Source of the DNA: Furcasterigmium furcatum
Lineage: Eukaryota > Ascomycota > Sordariomycetes > Glomerellales > Plectosphaerellaceae
NCBI GenBank assembly: GCA_001599815.1
Contig: BCIA01000005.1
Coordinates: 268,716 to 300,085 of the forward strand
Direction of reading: 5' to 3'
Length of the DNA: 31,370 nt
Shown here: piece by piece, positions 1 to 10,576 of the stretch
How positions within the stretch are numbered: the stretch's first letter is position 1
How the letters are laid out: each line of letters opens with the position of its first letter
Made by a program: the position numbers and the translations under genes
The notes under the pieces: generated by a model
What the model was told of the DNA's origin: nothing
Database searches by the model: none
What the model saw: only the letters and a program-made list of their open reading frames with translations

Positions 1-114
1 GAGCCACCGACGGACAAGGAACGGCCGAGGATGGAGGTTGATGGCGAGCCGCAGACAGACAAGGACCAGCCGAGGATGGAGGTTGATGGCGAGCCGCAGA
101 CAGACAAGGACCAG
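1..114 (+). repeat. 45/39-bp coding tandem repeat
   Basis: Units beginning ATGGAGGTTGATGGCGAGCC at 31 and 76 are identical for 39 bp. A third, diverged unit begins at 115 and a partial one precedes position 31. The spacing of 45 then 39 bp keeps the reading frame, so length changes would be in-frame protein polymorphisms. Confidence 0.8.
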
Positions 115-249
115 ACGGAGGTTGATGGCGAGCCACCGACGGACAAAGGGAATGGGGATTACAAGAAACGGGCGAGGATGCAGATGAAACGCCTGCTAGG
201 AGCATGGTCTAGTACTTGGAAGTTTCTCTCTCGGCAGTCACCAAAATGA
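1..249 (+). CDS. 3' end of a gene with 15-residue tandem repeats (partial)
   Basis: The frame is open from base 1 and ends at TGA 247-249, so the gene begins outside the window. The N-terminal part shown is built of an acidic repeat close to MEVDGEPQTDKDQPR. A 45-bp unit at 31-75 is followed by a copy shortened to 39 bp at 76-114 and then a diverged copy from 115. The tail is basic (YKKRARMQMKR) and ends in RQSPK. I do not recognise the protein. The repeats are nearly identical at DNA level, which suggests recent slippage or unequal exchange. The call rests on repeat structure and the continuous frame only. Confidence 0.55.
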   Translation, partial: EPPTDKERPRMEVDGEPQTDKDQPRMEVDGEPQTDKDQTEVDGEPPTDKGNGDYKKRARMQMKRLLGAWSSTWKFLSRQSPK

Positions 250-1091
250 TGCCCCAGGCGGGCGCCTCGCAACCGGCCTGCGAACGCTTGCACTTTGGCA
301 AATCGAGGCAGCGAAGGCAACGAGATCATCGATCGTGCATGAGCCCACGTGATTGGCCGGGGACCTCACGCGTCTTCGTGCGTCAGGCATGACACCGGAT
401 GCTGCATCTCCAGCACAAGCAAGTCTCCGGGCCCCTGCACAAGCCGGAGAAGCAAGGGCGCTGGTGCAGCGGCACAATTGAAAGGTACCGCGCCAGGCGT
501 GGGCGGTACGGCGACTCCACGCGGCCAGGTCATCGTGCCCCTGAGCGTTGTTACGCGGTGGAGACAATCGACGCGATCCTGGCCGCCAGGGCGCCACCCT
601 ATCACCGCCGGCTGATGACACGCCGGGGAGGATGTCAGCGACCCGTGCGCACTCGTCATGGCACCCCCCTCCGACCTGATGCCCAGAAAAGCGATCGCCC
701 CCGACCTGCGCGCTCCTGGTCTAGCCTGGTATTGCTTCTCCTCCGGCAGGGCGGGCGGCAAGGGGCTGATCCCTCGGCCATTCGCCAGGCGGAGGCGACG
801 CGGACGCAGAATGCGCCATTCGGGACGCTCGCCTGGGACGCTAGCGCGGTACTGGCACTCGGGGGTTGAACCCGTTGCACCAGCTGTCCCCGGAACCGCC
901 TAGTCTGGCCAGGCCGAGCGGGGCGGTCCGCCAAGCTGGCGTGGGGTGCCGACGTGCCAGTGTAAGTGAGCTGGAGGGCGAGGAAGGGTCTGGTCCTATA
1001 TCCAACTCCGGGCCGTCTGCGAGGGTGGTGAGGGCGCACATGGACTGCACGCAGAACGCCGCTGCCTTTTACTTTCCGCTCGATACTCGTC
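250..1091. other. Intergenic stretch, no supported gene
   Basis: About 840 bp between the partial gene and the DUF3295 gene. Several overlapping open frames exist on both strands, as expected in GC-rich DNA, but none shows a family signature, splice signals or a convincing start. It presumably holds the terminator of the first gene and the promoter and 5' UTR of the next. Confidence 0.5.
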
Positions 1092-2717
1092 ATGACTGTG
1101 GAAATGATGCCCTTCACGCCTGATGCTCCCGTCCTGACCGTGGACATCGATGCCCTCCTCAAGGTCGACACCAGCAACCCTCAGAAACTGCACAGCATAT
1201 GGAAGGGTGAGTGCAGCACGCCTTGAGCTCGAGCGCTACTAACATGGACGATGCCAGTGTTTGCACGCTGCGCAGATTCCGTCGAACACGGACGCAGGCT
1301 GGAGAACATCGGCTGGCGGGCATGGAGCCGCTGCTGTGCTGCCGACAAGACCTCTACCGCCGCCGCAAGACCCCGAGACGACGACGATATGCCCCGGCTG
1401 TCCAGCAGCGTCGATTCAGCTACCGAAGACGACGAGGCAGTCGATACAGATGAACATGCCCTGGATACCATCTATCCCAAGGTCCGGAGGCAGGGCTCCT
1501 GCGCGAGCAGCCGTGGCCGCGGGGATCACATCAACGCCGACTTCGAGAAGATGGTGGTCTCCATCGTCAAGGAGAAGCAGCCACTCTCTGCTCCCCTACC
1601 ACAAACAACCAGCCCTTACATGACGACGGAGTCACCCTGCACGCCCTCCGAAGAGGAGCAAGAGACAGTTCAGCGTTTCACACCCGGATCCGAATCCAAA
1701 ACAGACGTCGTCCGCGGTTTCAAACCCGCTGGCTCCGTCGCCGCGACGGCCCTCCGAAACATTCCCTCTGCCGTCCCCAAGCCGACCTCACAACCGGCCG
1801 TGAAGCCCGCGACGTCCAAGAAGCCTGCGGTCTTCGTCATGGGTGGCGGATCCTACTCGTCCAGTGAGCAGGACCGGAGCCCCGACAACGGCCGAGCCAT
1901 TCCTGCCCCCATGTTGAAGAAGAACAGGATGTTCAAGCTTGGTGGCTCCTCAGAAGAGGACAGCTTCGTCAAGAGCGCTCCTAAGCCCTCCAACGGACTC
2001 CTCAGCGCCCAGAAGAAGCAGACGTCCTTTAGCAACCACGTCATGACCCGCACTATCGACAACGACGCTGCTATTGCTGACGACTCGGAGACGGACTACG
2101 TTGACGGGAGCGCCATTGACGATGACGATGACTCCTCCGACTGGGAGGACTCCATCGAGGATAGCGGCAAGTCGAGCATTGACGACAAGACTTACTTCAA
2201 GCGCGTCGACTCCAAGGCCAACCTGCCCTCGCGTCCCTCCCTCATCACCCGGATGGTTGCCCAGAACGACCGTGCCGCGAAGCATCCCCGACCTCGCGTG
2301 CCCGAGGGCCCCAGCATTGCTGTCTCCCCGAACGATTCGGACGAGGCGCCTCTCATGATGAAGCGAGGTGTACGCTCGTTGCCCACTATCAGCGAGGTGC
2401 CTCCCACCGCGGCCAAGCCCATCATGGCGGCCGCCAGCCAGAGCCACCTCAAGGCCGCTCTGTCGCCCAGGACCACCCGCCACAACATGCTGTCGACCGA
2501 GCTGACCGAGTCGCTCCGCCGAAACATCCTCAACGAGCGCAAGCAGAAGTCCTCCACGGCCAACGCCGTGCTGCGGCGCCGCCAGACCTCCCACGACGTC
2601 GCCAACCTGAAGCAGTACCCCGAGAAGGTCTACATGAACAGGAGCGAGGATCTCAACCCCGAGAACCAGTACTTCCAGCGGGACTCCTTTGGCGGCTATA
2701 ATTCCAAGGGGTGGTGA
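1092..2717 (+). CDS. DUF1752 (AreA N-terminal-like) / DUF3295 regulator, 2 exons
   Basis: Exons 1092-1206 and 1258-2717, about 524 aa. The 51-bp intron has donor GTGAGT at 1207, a perfect TACTAAC branch site and acceptor CCAG at 1257. Splicing joins LHSIWK to VFARCADSVEHGRRLENIGW, which is the DUF1752/AreA-type motif (lW.vF.kCad.ie.G.RLEN.sWR.W). The rest is low-complexity, rich in Ser, Pro and acidic residues (DDDDDSSDWEDSIEDS), and ends in the FGGYNSKGW-type tail typical of fungal DUF3295 proteins. Such proteins are thought to be nuclear or cytoplasmic regulators linked to nutrient signalling; that role is family knowledge and is not shown here. ATG 1092 is the most upstream in-frame start; ATG 1104 or 1107 are equally possible. 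Confidence 0.88.
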
Positions 2718-3064
2718 GCGTGCATTGTGGCTGCATTGGGTCGGATAAGCATTGGGTGGTTCGGCAAGCGTGTGAGCATTTACATCATGTACTATCGTAC
2801 CGTGTACCAAATGGAACATTCTTCTCTACCCAAGACCGATCCGTGAGCTGATCATGGCTGGCCGGTGGCTGCATGCAAGGAGCGAGCTTGGCTGCATCCT
2901 GCATCTGCTCCCGCATGTAAGCATGCTACGTGTCAGTGCATGGGTGCTCTGCACGACCTATTCGAGTAGGCCATGCCGGGTGTCCTGGGCTCTAAAGTAG
3001 AGTGCATCTCCTCCGCGGAGAAGCTTGCTGCCCCCTTGGCAACCCAGATCTTCTTCCGCTCATC
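2718..3064. other. Intergenic stretch
   Basis: About 350 bp between the DUF3295 stop and the start of the small membrane protein. I see no gene, repeat or clear control element. Confidence 0.5.
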
Positions 3065-3574
3065 ATGGCCAACTCGGAACCAACAAAGAAGCGCCAGCGC
3101 GTGGGCGAGGCCGGCCTCGTCCTGGTGGCTATCCCGACCTTCTTCATCTATTCTGCGTTCTTCCTCGTACTCTCCCTTGTGGCCCCCGAGGAGAGATACA
3201 AGCCGACATACTCCATGGTGCCAACTCTGGTCTTGCAGACGATTCTTGAGCTGGCCTGGCCGTACCTCGACCTGGTCATTGTTCGTGCCGTAAGACGCCT
3301 TCCGTCGGCTGAGCGGTCCTGTATTCGAAAGGCGGAAACAGTCGAAAGCATGTTGATGGTTCTTCTTGTCCGGCTGCCATCTGTTATGGTTGGCACTGCT
3401 TTCGTGTTGCCCAACTTCCTTGCGCCTTTCGCGTCTACGACATGGGTGACCATCTTTCGCTTTTTGGTGGGATTCGCTCTACCCGCGGGTATTTTCCGCG
3501 TACATCGGTATTTCTTAGCCGCCATGGCAGCCCGATATGCAGAGGCCAAGAAGCAGCGGGATCAGGACGTGTAA
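3065..3574 (+). CDS. Small four-helix membrane protein, unknown function
   Basis: ATG 3065 sits in TCATCATGG; the product is about 169 aa ending QRDQDV. A basic N-terminus (TKKRQR) is followed by four hydrophobic segments at about residues 16-40, 50-74, 94-116 and 124-145, and the C-terminal tail is charged. I do not recognise a family. The stop codon lies inside GTGTAAGA, which could also be a donor: splicing 3571-3617 (acceptor ACCAG, branch-like GCTGAC) would join a frame open to about 4230 beginning VENARRTDD. That frame has no recognisable domain and its last part looks non-coding, so I keep the short form. The membrane location is inferred from hydrophobicity only. Confidence 0.65.
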   Translation: MANSEPTKKRQRVGEAGLVLVAIPTFFIYSAFFLVLSLVAPEERYKPTYSMVPTLVLQTILELAWPYLDLVIVRAVRRLPSAERSCIRKAETVESMLMVLLVRLPSVMVGTAFVLPNFLAPFASTTWVTIFRFLVGFALPAGIFRVHRYFLAAMAARYAEAKKQRDQDV

Positions 3575-4317
3575 GACTTGCCCTTTCGAGCAGGGTACCA
3601 AAGCTGACTGAGACCAGGGAGAATGCTAGACGGACGGACGACGCGAAGACTCCAGCACGACCGCAATACAAGAGGGACAAAACAGGACGTTTGAGGATAC
3701 TAAAGCCACGGAAGAACACGGGGACGCCAAAACAGACCGGCTACACCCTGCATGCCCTCAAGTGGAGGATTTCTGGCCAGATATGTGACGTGACAATCTG
3801 TATGGTTGCCTGCTTCCTGGGAAATTCTGGCAAGTATGTCAAGTTCTTCAACGATGTAGTACATCTGTTGGCTGCCTCCAAGAAGCTGGTGTCTGGAGAG
3901 CCCAAAGTCGAGAGAATTCTGGTGGCCGTGGGGACAGATTTCAATCGGTACAATCGAGGAGCAGGAAGGGAGCTGTTCAGGATATGGAGGAGATGGCGGA
4001 ATCAACCTGCGAAGGAGGTGAGGGCGACGTCTGATGCTTCCACTTGCTTAGTGGGTCGAGCGGCAACGGAGCGTACACCACTTTTGGCGAGGAAACCAGG
4101 CTCAGCCTGCCAAATTTCCCGACCCTATTCCGGCGGTGGCCCCCTGCGGGTGGCGTCGTTGATCAGGAGCGCACCCCTGATACCGCAGCGATCTCAGGGG
4201 GCTCATGTGCGTCCGATGCCCCGCTCTTGACATAACCAAGTAGGAATAAATACAGAGGTGTCCCCAGCTCACTGCCAGCTATTCCTCAATCCAGACTCGA
4301 CATCACTTACTTCCACC
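3575..4317. other. Possible second exon or 3' UTR, plus bZIP promoter
   Basis: The + frame from 3618 stays open to 4230 and would fuse to the membrane-protein gene if a 47-bp intron (3571-3617) is used. No known domain is seen in it. A TATA-like AATAAATAC lies at about 4244-4252, roughly 70 bp before the bZIP start, so the last 100 bp are probably the bZIP promoter and leader. Confidence 0.35.
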
Positions 4318-4962
4318 ATGCCTCGATCGAGAAGAGTCGCTGACCTGACAGCCTCACGGCTGGAACATAAGCGAGCCCAGGACAGAATAGCTCAGCGCAA
4401 GATCCGCGCCAGAACAAAGGAGCATATCGACCGCCTTGAGCGAAAGATACAAGAGCTTCTCCAGAAGAACAGGAATCTCGAGGCAGAGCTGTCCAGGGTT
4501 ACGGAGAGCACGAGGCAGTCATCCGGCCACTCATACCATGGATATGGTAATGACATCTCCGGTTCAGAGCACCACTACAGGAATATTAGTGCTGACTTTG
4601 ACCTTCCAGATCACTCGAACATTGGCCAGGCCGTGACGAACGGGGCTTCACCAGGCACGAGTCTTGCCTCCACGACAGTGTCATACTGCCCTAATATACA
4701 CTGCTCCCCGCCGTTGCCGCCACACACGCTGAACGAGCCTCTCCCGAGCACCAGATGGAGCAGCCCCGTGCCGCAGGCTGACCAGCGAGAGGGTATGGGA
4801 GAGGGTGGGTATGCGGAGATACGGTCTGCCAACTTGCCGCCTGGCGTGTACGCTTCAGCCGCAGCGGTGCCTCTGCCCAGCAGCTTCGGGATGCCCACGA
4901 CAACCATGCACCCGTCGGCGCCCCCCGCTGTGTCTAACGACTTGTATGGCTCCAGGTGGTGA
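4318..4962 (+). CDS. Fungal bZIP transcription factor (short)
   Basis: ATG 4318 in CACCATGCC, 214 aa, single exon. Residues about 14-60 form a basic region and zipper: KRAQDRIAQRKIRARTKEHI, then LERKIQELLQKNRNLEAEL with heptad leucines. The RAQDR.AQR.IR.RTKEHI signature is typical of a fungal bZIP class. The remainder is Ser/Pro-rich and disordered, with no DUF3425 region, so it is shorter than many relatives. It would bind DNA as a dimer in the nucleus. A CRE-like TTACGTCA lies far away at 16435 in front of another gene; any link is speculative. Confidence 0.85.
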   Translation: MPRSRRVADLTASRLEHKRAQDRIAQRKIRARTKEHIDRLERKIQELLQKNRNLEAELSRVTESTRQSSGHSYHGYGNDISGSEHHYRNISADFDLPDHSNIGQAVTNGASPGTSLASTTVSYCPNIHCSPPLPPHTLNEPLPSTRWSSPVPQADQREGMGEGGYAEIRSANLPPGVYASAAAVPLPSSFGMPTTTMHPSAPPAVSNDLYGSRW

Positions 4963-5920
4963 TACACCTGGGGCCAGGCGAGGGCCCGTGTTAGAGGGCG
5001 AGGCACTGGATAGCGAGAGGATTAGAAGCTTCAGCAACGCCAAATCACCGTCAGCCTGATCACCAACAGTCGCTTCTGCATCAACATGCTCGTCCTCAAC
5101 AACAATCGGAGCAGAACATACGTCTCCCGCCATTTTCCTCGATTTTGTCTAGCCAGGAGGGTCGCCAGGATTCCAGCAGGGCCCCGGGCAAGGCCCCTCT
5201 GGAGCTTTCGCTTGGACTCAAGACGCGGTTCCATGGTTGACGTTGCGCAACGAATACACCACCCTCTCACGAGCCACAATCATCGTCGAAGCGCTTGGCC
5301 AATGGAACAAGCAAAACCTGATCAGAGGGTTCGAACACTCAACAACTGCCCCAGCTTTGCTGGCCGTGATTGAAAGATAAAGTGCATCGAGAAACGCTTT
5401 GGATCCGGGTAGACTTCGGTAGCGGATGGTGGAAGGCGCTGTGTGAAGGGGCACTACATGGCCAGATAGTTCTATTTCGCTGCAAGCTCTTGTATTTATT
5501 GACCATAAATGGGGACCATCGCCGCACCAGCGCCTGCGCCGTGAGGTCGGGTTTTGGCCTTGAATTGGGACTTCTTCACGACACCAGTCATTTTCAGGCG
5601 ACCCGCAGCCTGGCCTTGGCGACACTCGATTTAGCGACCTCCAGCAAAAGATTCTGCATACATATTGGGCTCAAAAGACATGTAAGGACCCAGCGTGGAT
5701 GCCAAAGCGAGGCGGATACTTGAGGTAATCAGGGCGGGCGATTCCGCCTTGTAGGGTGCTTTCGGAAATGGTTCGCATGGATACGAACCAGCATGCGCCT
5801 CGTTGCCTCTTCTCCAGTCAGGTTAAAAGCATCGGACCCCCAACTCCAACCCCAACGTACCTTGTCTCCTTCATCGAATACCGACGGTACATCGGACCCG
5901 AAACATATTCGCCTTGAAAA
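4963..5920. other. Intergenic stretch, promoter side of the Est1-type gene
   Basis: About 960 bp with overlapping open frames on both strands but no motif, splice pair or family signal that I can defend. It probably contains the bZIP 3' UTR and the promoter and leader of the gene starting at 5921. Confidence 0.45.
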
Positions 5921-8155
5921 ATGGCAAGAAAGAAATCGTCGGGCCAGCAAGGCCTGCTCGACATACACAAGAAGTTCAACGCCAGTAAACGCGCCGAAGA
6001 AGACCAGCGAAGGGCTCAGCAGTCCGCAGGTTCCAAACGCCCAGGGGGAGATGGAGAAGAGAGTGCAGGGTAAGTAACATCCCCGAAGCGCGCACGCGTC
6101 ACACACACACATCATGCGGAAGTTCGGAACAGGCTGACTCGTCCAACTAGACTGCTGGGCAAGCCGTTCTCTTCTCATGTCACTTCCAAGCACCGCCACC
6201 AACTCAGGTCCAGAAGGCCTCAACCGACTGGCAAGTCAGTTTCGCGTGCTCCTCACCAAGTCTCGCGTCCGACAACAACACAAGAAAACAGGCTATGGGG
6301 CACTCCATCATCCCGATCAACCCTCATCTCTCAACATGATCCAGAGGTCCTCATCAAGCAACCGGAAACCAAACCCATCAGCCAAGAACAGTTGGTCGCT
6401 GAAGTCAAGGGCATCTACGCGGGGCTTGTCATGGTCGAGAGCAAATGCGTCGAGGTCGAAAACGGCCTGGGCTCCTTCAAGGACCCGTCCATCAAGTTCA
6501 ATAACGAGCAGTGGCAGGCTCTCATCGCCCTCCACCGCACGCTGCTTCATGAGCACCACGACTTCTTTCTGGCAAGTCACCATCCTTCGGCAAGCCCTGT
6601 CCTGCGTCGTCTTGCTTCAAAGTATAATATGCCCACCCGGATGTGGCGCAATGGCATCCATAGCTTCCTCGAGCTTCTTCGTCACCGATTGCCAGCGGCC
6701 CGCGAGCACATGTTGACCTTTGTCTATCTCGCCTATTCAATGATCTCCCTTCTATATGAGACGGTCCCGGCCTTCGAGGATACCTGGGTTGTGTGCCTAG
6801 GTGACCTCGCAAGGTACCGCATGGCTATTGAGAACGACGATATGAGCGATAGAGAGGTCTGGACCTCTGTCTCGAGACACTGGTACAGCAAGGCCAGCGA
6901 CAAGGCCCCGAGCAACGGCCGCCTCTATCATCATCTGGCAATTCTGGCGATGCCGAATGCCCTGCAGCAAGTCTACTATTACACCAAGGCCCTCTGTGTT
7001 GCTGTCCCTTTTGGCGGGGCTCGGGAGTCGATTCTCACCTTGTTTGACCCCGTACTAAACCGCACAAACAACCGCCTGCCTCCTCAAGACCTCAATTTTG
7101 TCTACGTCCATGCCGTCCTCTTCGAGAGGGTCGAGGAGAAGTACCGCGGAGAGATGCACAGGGCGATGGACACTTTCGTCAGCGGTATCGACGTTCAGAT
7201 CGCCAGAAATGGTCGCCGATGGCTTGAGTCTGGAATGCACCTCGGCAACAGCAACTGCGCCGCCATGGTTGGTTACGGCGACCCAGAGAACCCCATCATG
7301 GCTCACATCAGGCCCGGCAAGGAAGCCGGCAAGGACGAAGACACTGATGTCCCCATGAGGGACACTTCCGCCGGATTCAGCGAGGCCTTCAGGGTAGCCG
7401 TCAAGCTGGCTGCCCGCACAAACCACGCCGTGTGGAGCCGGCTGGGCGACCCGAGCATCCTGGCCCATCTCCATGTATCGTTGGTCTTCGTCTACCATCT
7501 CACGTTCTACCCGGCGGCCCTCTCGTACGTTTCGAAGCAGCTTCCCTGGCGCCTGCTGTGTACTCAGCTTGATACGCTGGTGCCGGCCACGGAGAATACG
7601 GCAAGGTTTGAGAGTGATGAGTTCCCTCGCCTGACAAAGGGCGAGGCGCCCAGGCCTCTCGTTGAGGACCATGCCATGCGCGGCCTTCTCTGGACGGAGA
7701 AGTACTTCCCTTCCAACTGGTTCTCCAACAAGGAGATCACCGACGACGACAAGTGGTTCGAGATGCCCAGCTTCATGGATGAGCGGCGCACCAGGTGCCT
7801 CTGGCTCGCTGTGCGCATCGCCCGGCAGGCTAACTGCATCGTATATGACGCCGAGACGAGGCATTTCTCGCCTACAGCCGAGTTCGATGACAAGAAAGAT
7901 GAAGAGACGGCGACGACGACAACATATGAAGACACCGCCAGCGGAGCGGTCACACCTACCACCACGGCCCAATCCGGACCCGGAGGAACCCATGGATATC
8001 GAAGAAGACGAGCGTGTCTCCAAGTCAGCTTGATACGCCGGCGCCGCACCAACGGCTGTCCCGAGAGCCCTCCAACCCTTCGCAGCACGGTGGGTGGACT
8101 GTCAGTGGACGCCAAGCGTTCTTTGACTCGGGCAAGGTCTTCTGGGTTTCCCTGA
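5921..8155 (+). CDS. Est1/SMG-type DNA/RNA-binding domain protein, 2 exons
   Basis: ATG 5921 (AAAATGGC). Exons 5921-6069 and 6151-8155; the intron has donor GTAAGT, branch GGCTGACTC and acceptor CTAG. About 717 aa. The N-terminus is basic and polar (MARKKSSGQQGLLDIHKKFN). Residues about 135-280 are the helical N-terminal part. Residues about 287-352 carry the hallmark of the Est1-type DNA/RNA-binding domain (WTSVSRHWY..A.DKAPSNGR, HHLAILA.PNALQQ.YYYTK, then GARESILTLFDP). The family includes telomerase-associated Est1 and NMD Smg5-7; many filamentous fungi have several such paralogs of unknown role. The last ~60 residues (GYRRRRACLQVSLIRRRRT) look out of frame: another frame there reads PMDIEEDERVSKSA and stops at 8033, so the true C-terminus may follow a frameshift or an unseen intron. 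Confidence 0.82.
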
Positions 8156-9409
8156 TCAGCCCTGTGCCGTGACACCAGGCCCTCGTGCACCGCGCCAAAC
8201 CACCTATCGACTGGTGCACCCTTCCAGTCAACCTGAGGCTGTTGGGCTTGGCGGGCACAGGTCCTCGAAGACGCTGGAGTCGGGTCCGGGGCGACGAGTG
8301 GTTGGCGCAAGGCGTGCTTGGTGCTGGTATCACGTCTGCATCCACCGAACGAAGGGAAGAGCCCGGCGCAGCATCTTAATCGCTCGGTTTTGTTCTTGAC
8401 GCTGCGCTGGAAGATGCTCGCCTTTCGTGAATGGGGACAGCTTGGGGTAATCTGAGGCGGCAACACGAGCTGCCTGATCGCCCACGTGACTGGGTGACTA
8501 AGGTATGTGGCTTGTGATGTGGCGTACTCTGTTTGCCACCCCCTGAATCAAAGCTGGGGACGCCGCAGCGACCTATGACTGCCTGGCGCGAAGAACTGTC
8601 GCCGATCCAGTTTCGCATCTCAAGACGGACAAACGCGGCGCGCCAGCCGAGAACGCCTAATTCTATTGCAAAAGCACCTTTCAAGGCGTTCAAGAGCGCC
8701 TCTGGACCTCCTGCTCCTGAACGACTCTCAACGATGGATTCAAAGACCGCGATTGATGGCTGGCCCTGCCCAGCGCAGCTGTTACGCTTCACCCACAACT
8801 GTACGACCTCCTCCACCCTTGCCTCTGCTGATAGATCTAACCTGCCGCAGATCCATGCCGGCCATGAACCCCGTCCTCACCTTCCATCACCCGGCGGCCT
8901 GCCCCAACGTCGTCGAAGCGACGCCTTCCATCTCGTGTTGCGCCATGGCTGCTCGGCGCTCCACCTGGCGGCCGGCCGCGGCAACTCATACTTTCCACCC
9001 AAAGCCGCCATTCCTGGTTGTTGCTGAGAATGCTGCCAGGGAATGGCCGCGGACCGCGATGGCAAGAACGTCTGGGCGCTGGCCCTCTGCCCATCGCTGC
9101 TTCTCCAGACAACCAGGAGGACTTGCCCGAGCTGCAGCCGAGCCGTGTTTCCCCTTGGACTTCTACAATGCACGCGAAGTCTTGATCTCGCGACTCGTTT
9201 CCCTCTCGGTTCGCAGGCTCCGCCACCAAACCCTTTGCATTGGACAGCCCCAAACGTTCGCAACAGCCACAATCCCTACAGTTCTCCTAAAAATGTCCTA
9301 TAAAATGGGCGAAGCGCGGTCTCCCCTCAGATCTGTGCTGAGAACTCTCGCCGCGTCTCCGTGCACACACCAAAGAAGCCGGTCCACCACGAGCCTTGGA
9401 CAACACCCG
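8156..9409. other. Unassigned stretch with an ankyrin-like scrap
   Basis: No complete gene can be supported. One + frame around 8920-8985 reads VLRHGCSALHLAAGRGN, very like the start of an ankyrin repeat, and stops at 9025. An E-box-type CACGTGAC lies near 8482. A potential intron (donor GTACGA, branch TCTAAC, acceptor CGCAG 8850) is visible but leads straight to a stop. This may be a decayed gene. Confidence 0.3.
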
Positions 9410-9647
9410 ATGGAGCCGATCTGTCGACCTCTATCCGACAACCAGAGGAAGCTGGCGTACGGGGGACTGCCATCAAGGCCTATCCTCCAGGCGACGACGT
9501 CAACCCCGCCGCCGATCGGGCCACGGTACATAGACTCGGATGCTCGACCGACGAAGATCCCAACCCACGGCCGATAAGCTCCCAGTCGTCCTGCTCATCA
9601 CCATTTCGCCAGACAGCACGACGGATGCCAAGGACCTCTTTGACACA

Positions 9648-9657
9648 GCCTAGAGGT
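9648..9657 (+). other. In-frame TAG in a weak hairpin loop (candidate editing site A9652)
   Basis: TAG 9651-9653. GCC 9648-9650 can pair with GGU 9655-9657 (one G-U), leaving loop UAGA. Three pairs only, so weak support. Confidence 0.3.
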
Positions 9658-10564
9658 GCAAGTCTACCCTCAACCTTTACGAAATCGACGATGTCGAGGT
9701 TGAGATGAAGGCGTCAGAGGCCGTGAGGGCTACGTCCGAGGAGACCATTCACACCACCGACAATCAATCTTCGCGCACGCCGCAGCTCTTCAGCGGCAGC
9801 TTGGATGTGTTTGACGGAATCCCTCTGGATGGGAATGCAAGAAATGATCGCGGCGTCCAAGACCTGATTTATCTTCGTCATCTCTGTGACAGCATCGGCA
9901 CACGCTTCTCCCACTCATACGAGAAATGCGCAGGGACCAAAGGCCTGCTCCTCAATGTCCGCGCGCCCGCCAACCTGGCGGGCCCTGCCGCGCTGACCTG
10001 TCGTCACGTTGTTTTCCACGGATCCTCCGACACTGGGGCCGAATACAGATGGTCTGGGCCTCCCGAACGAGCGCATGAGGTCATCCAGGACACTGGAGCA
10101 GCCGACAACACCCACAGGGATGTCGAGGAGACGTTAGCCGAACAGACCAGACGAGAACTACAGCTTGAAAGACACTCGTACCTCGACGACCCAGATCCTT
10201 TCAAAACGGCCGAGCTGGAAGATTGGGTACGGCTCGGCCGCGCCCGAGCGGACAAGGCGCAGAAAGCTAAGAGGATACTTGACGCTTCTTGTGGGAACAT
10301 GATTGTTGTGGGCCACGTCGGCTTTGCCCAGGACCTCTCCCTCGGACAGTGGGTTTCCAACGCGGATCAGCCATGGCTGCGTGACTACGCGCTGGTCATG
10401 TTGGACGACAAGGTCCACAGTCGGCGTCCCGCGAATCGATTGCCCCTGACGTTTAGGGAGCTGCAAGACAGCCTCCTGGAATTTGCCTCTGACGATTTGA
10501 CCATGTCTGAGCATCATCAAATGTTCTCTGCATTTCGGAAACGATCAATCAGCGACGAGGCTAC

Positions 10565-10576
10565 TCTCTAGGGAGA
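10565..10576 (+). other. In-frame TAG in a tetraloop hairpin (candidate editing site A10570)
   Basis: TCTC 10565-10568 pairs perfectly with GAGA 10573-10576 around loop UAGG, the loop being the stop codon plus one base. Confidence 0.45.

Noticed and set aside
1950..2819. Long minus-strand frame opposite the DUF3295 gene
   Set aside because: Antisense shadow with no motif; the plus strand carries the family signatures and a canonical intron.
5325..5340. GGTTCGAAC, a B-box-like string
   Set aside because: No T-stem, D-arm or acceptor stem around it.
10500..10571. CTCTCTAG as a splice acceptor in the peptidase gene
   Set aside because: No upstream GT gives a frame-preserving intron with a fair donor sequence.
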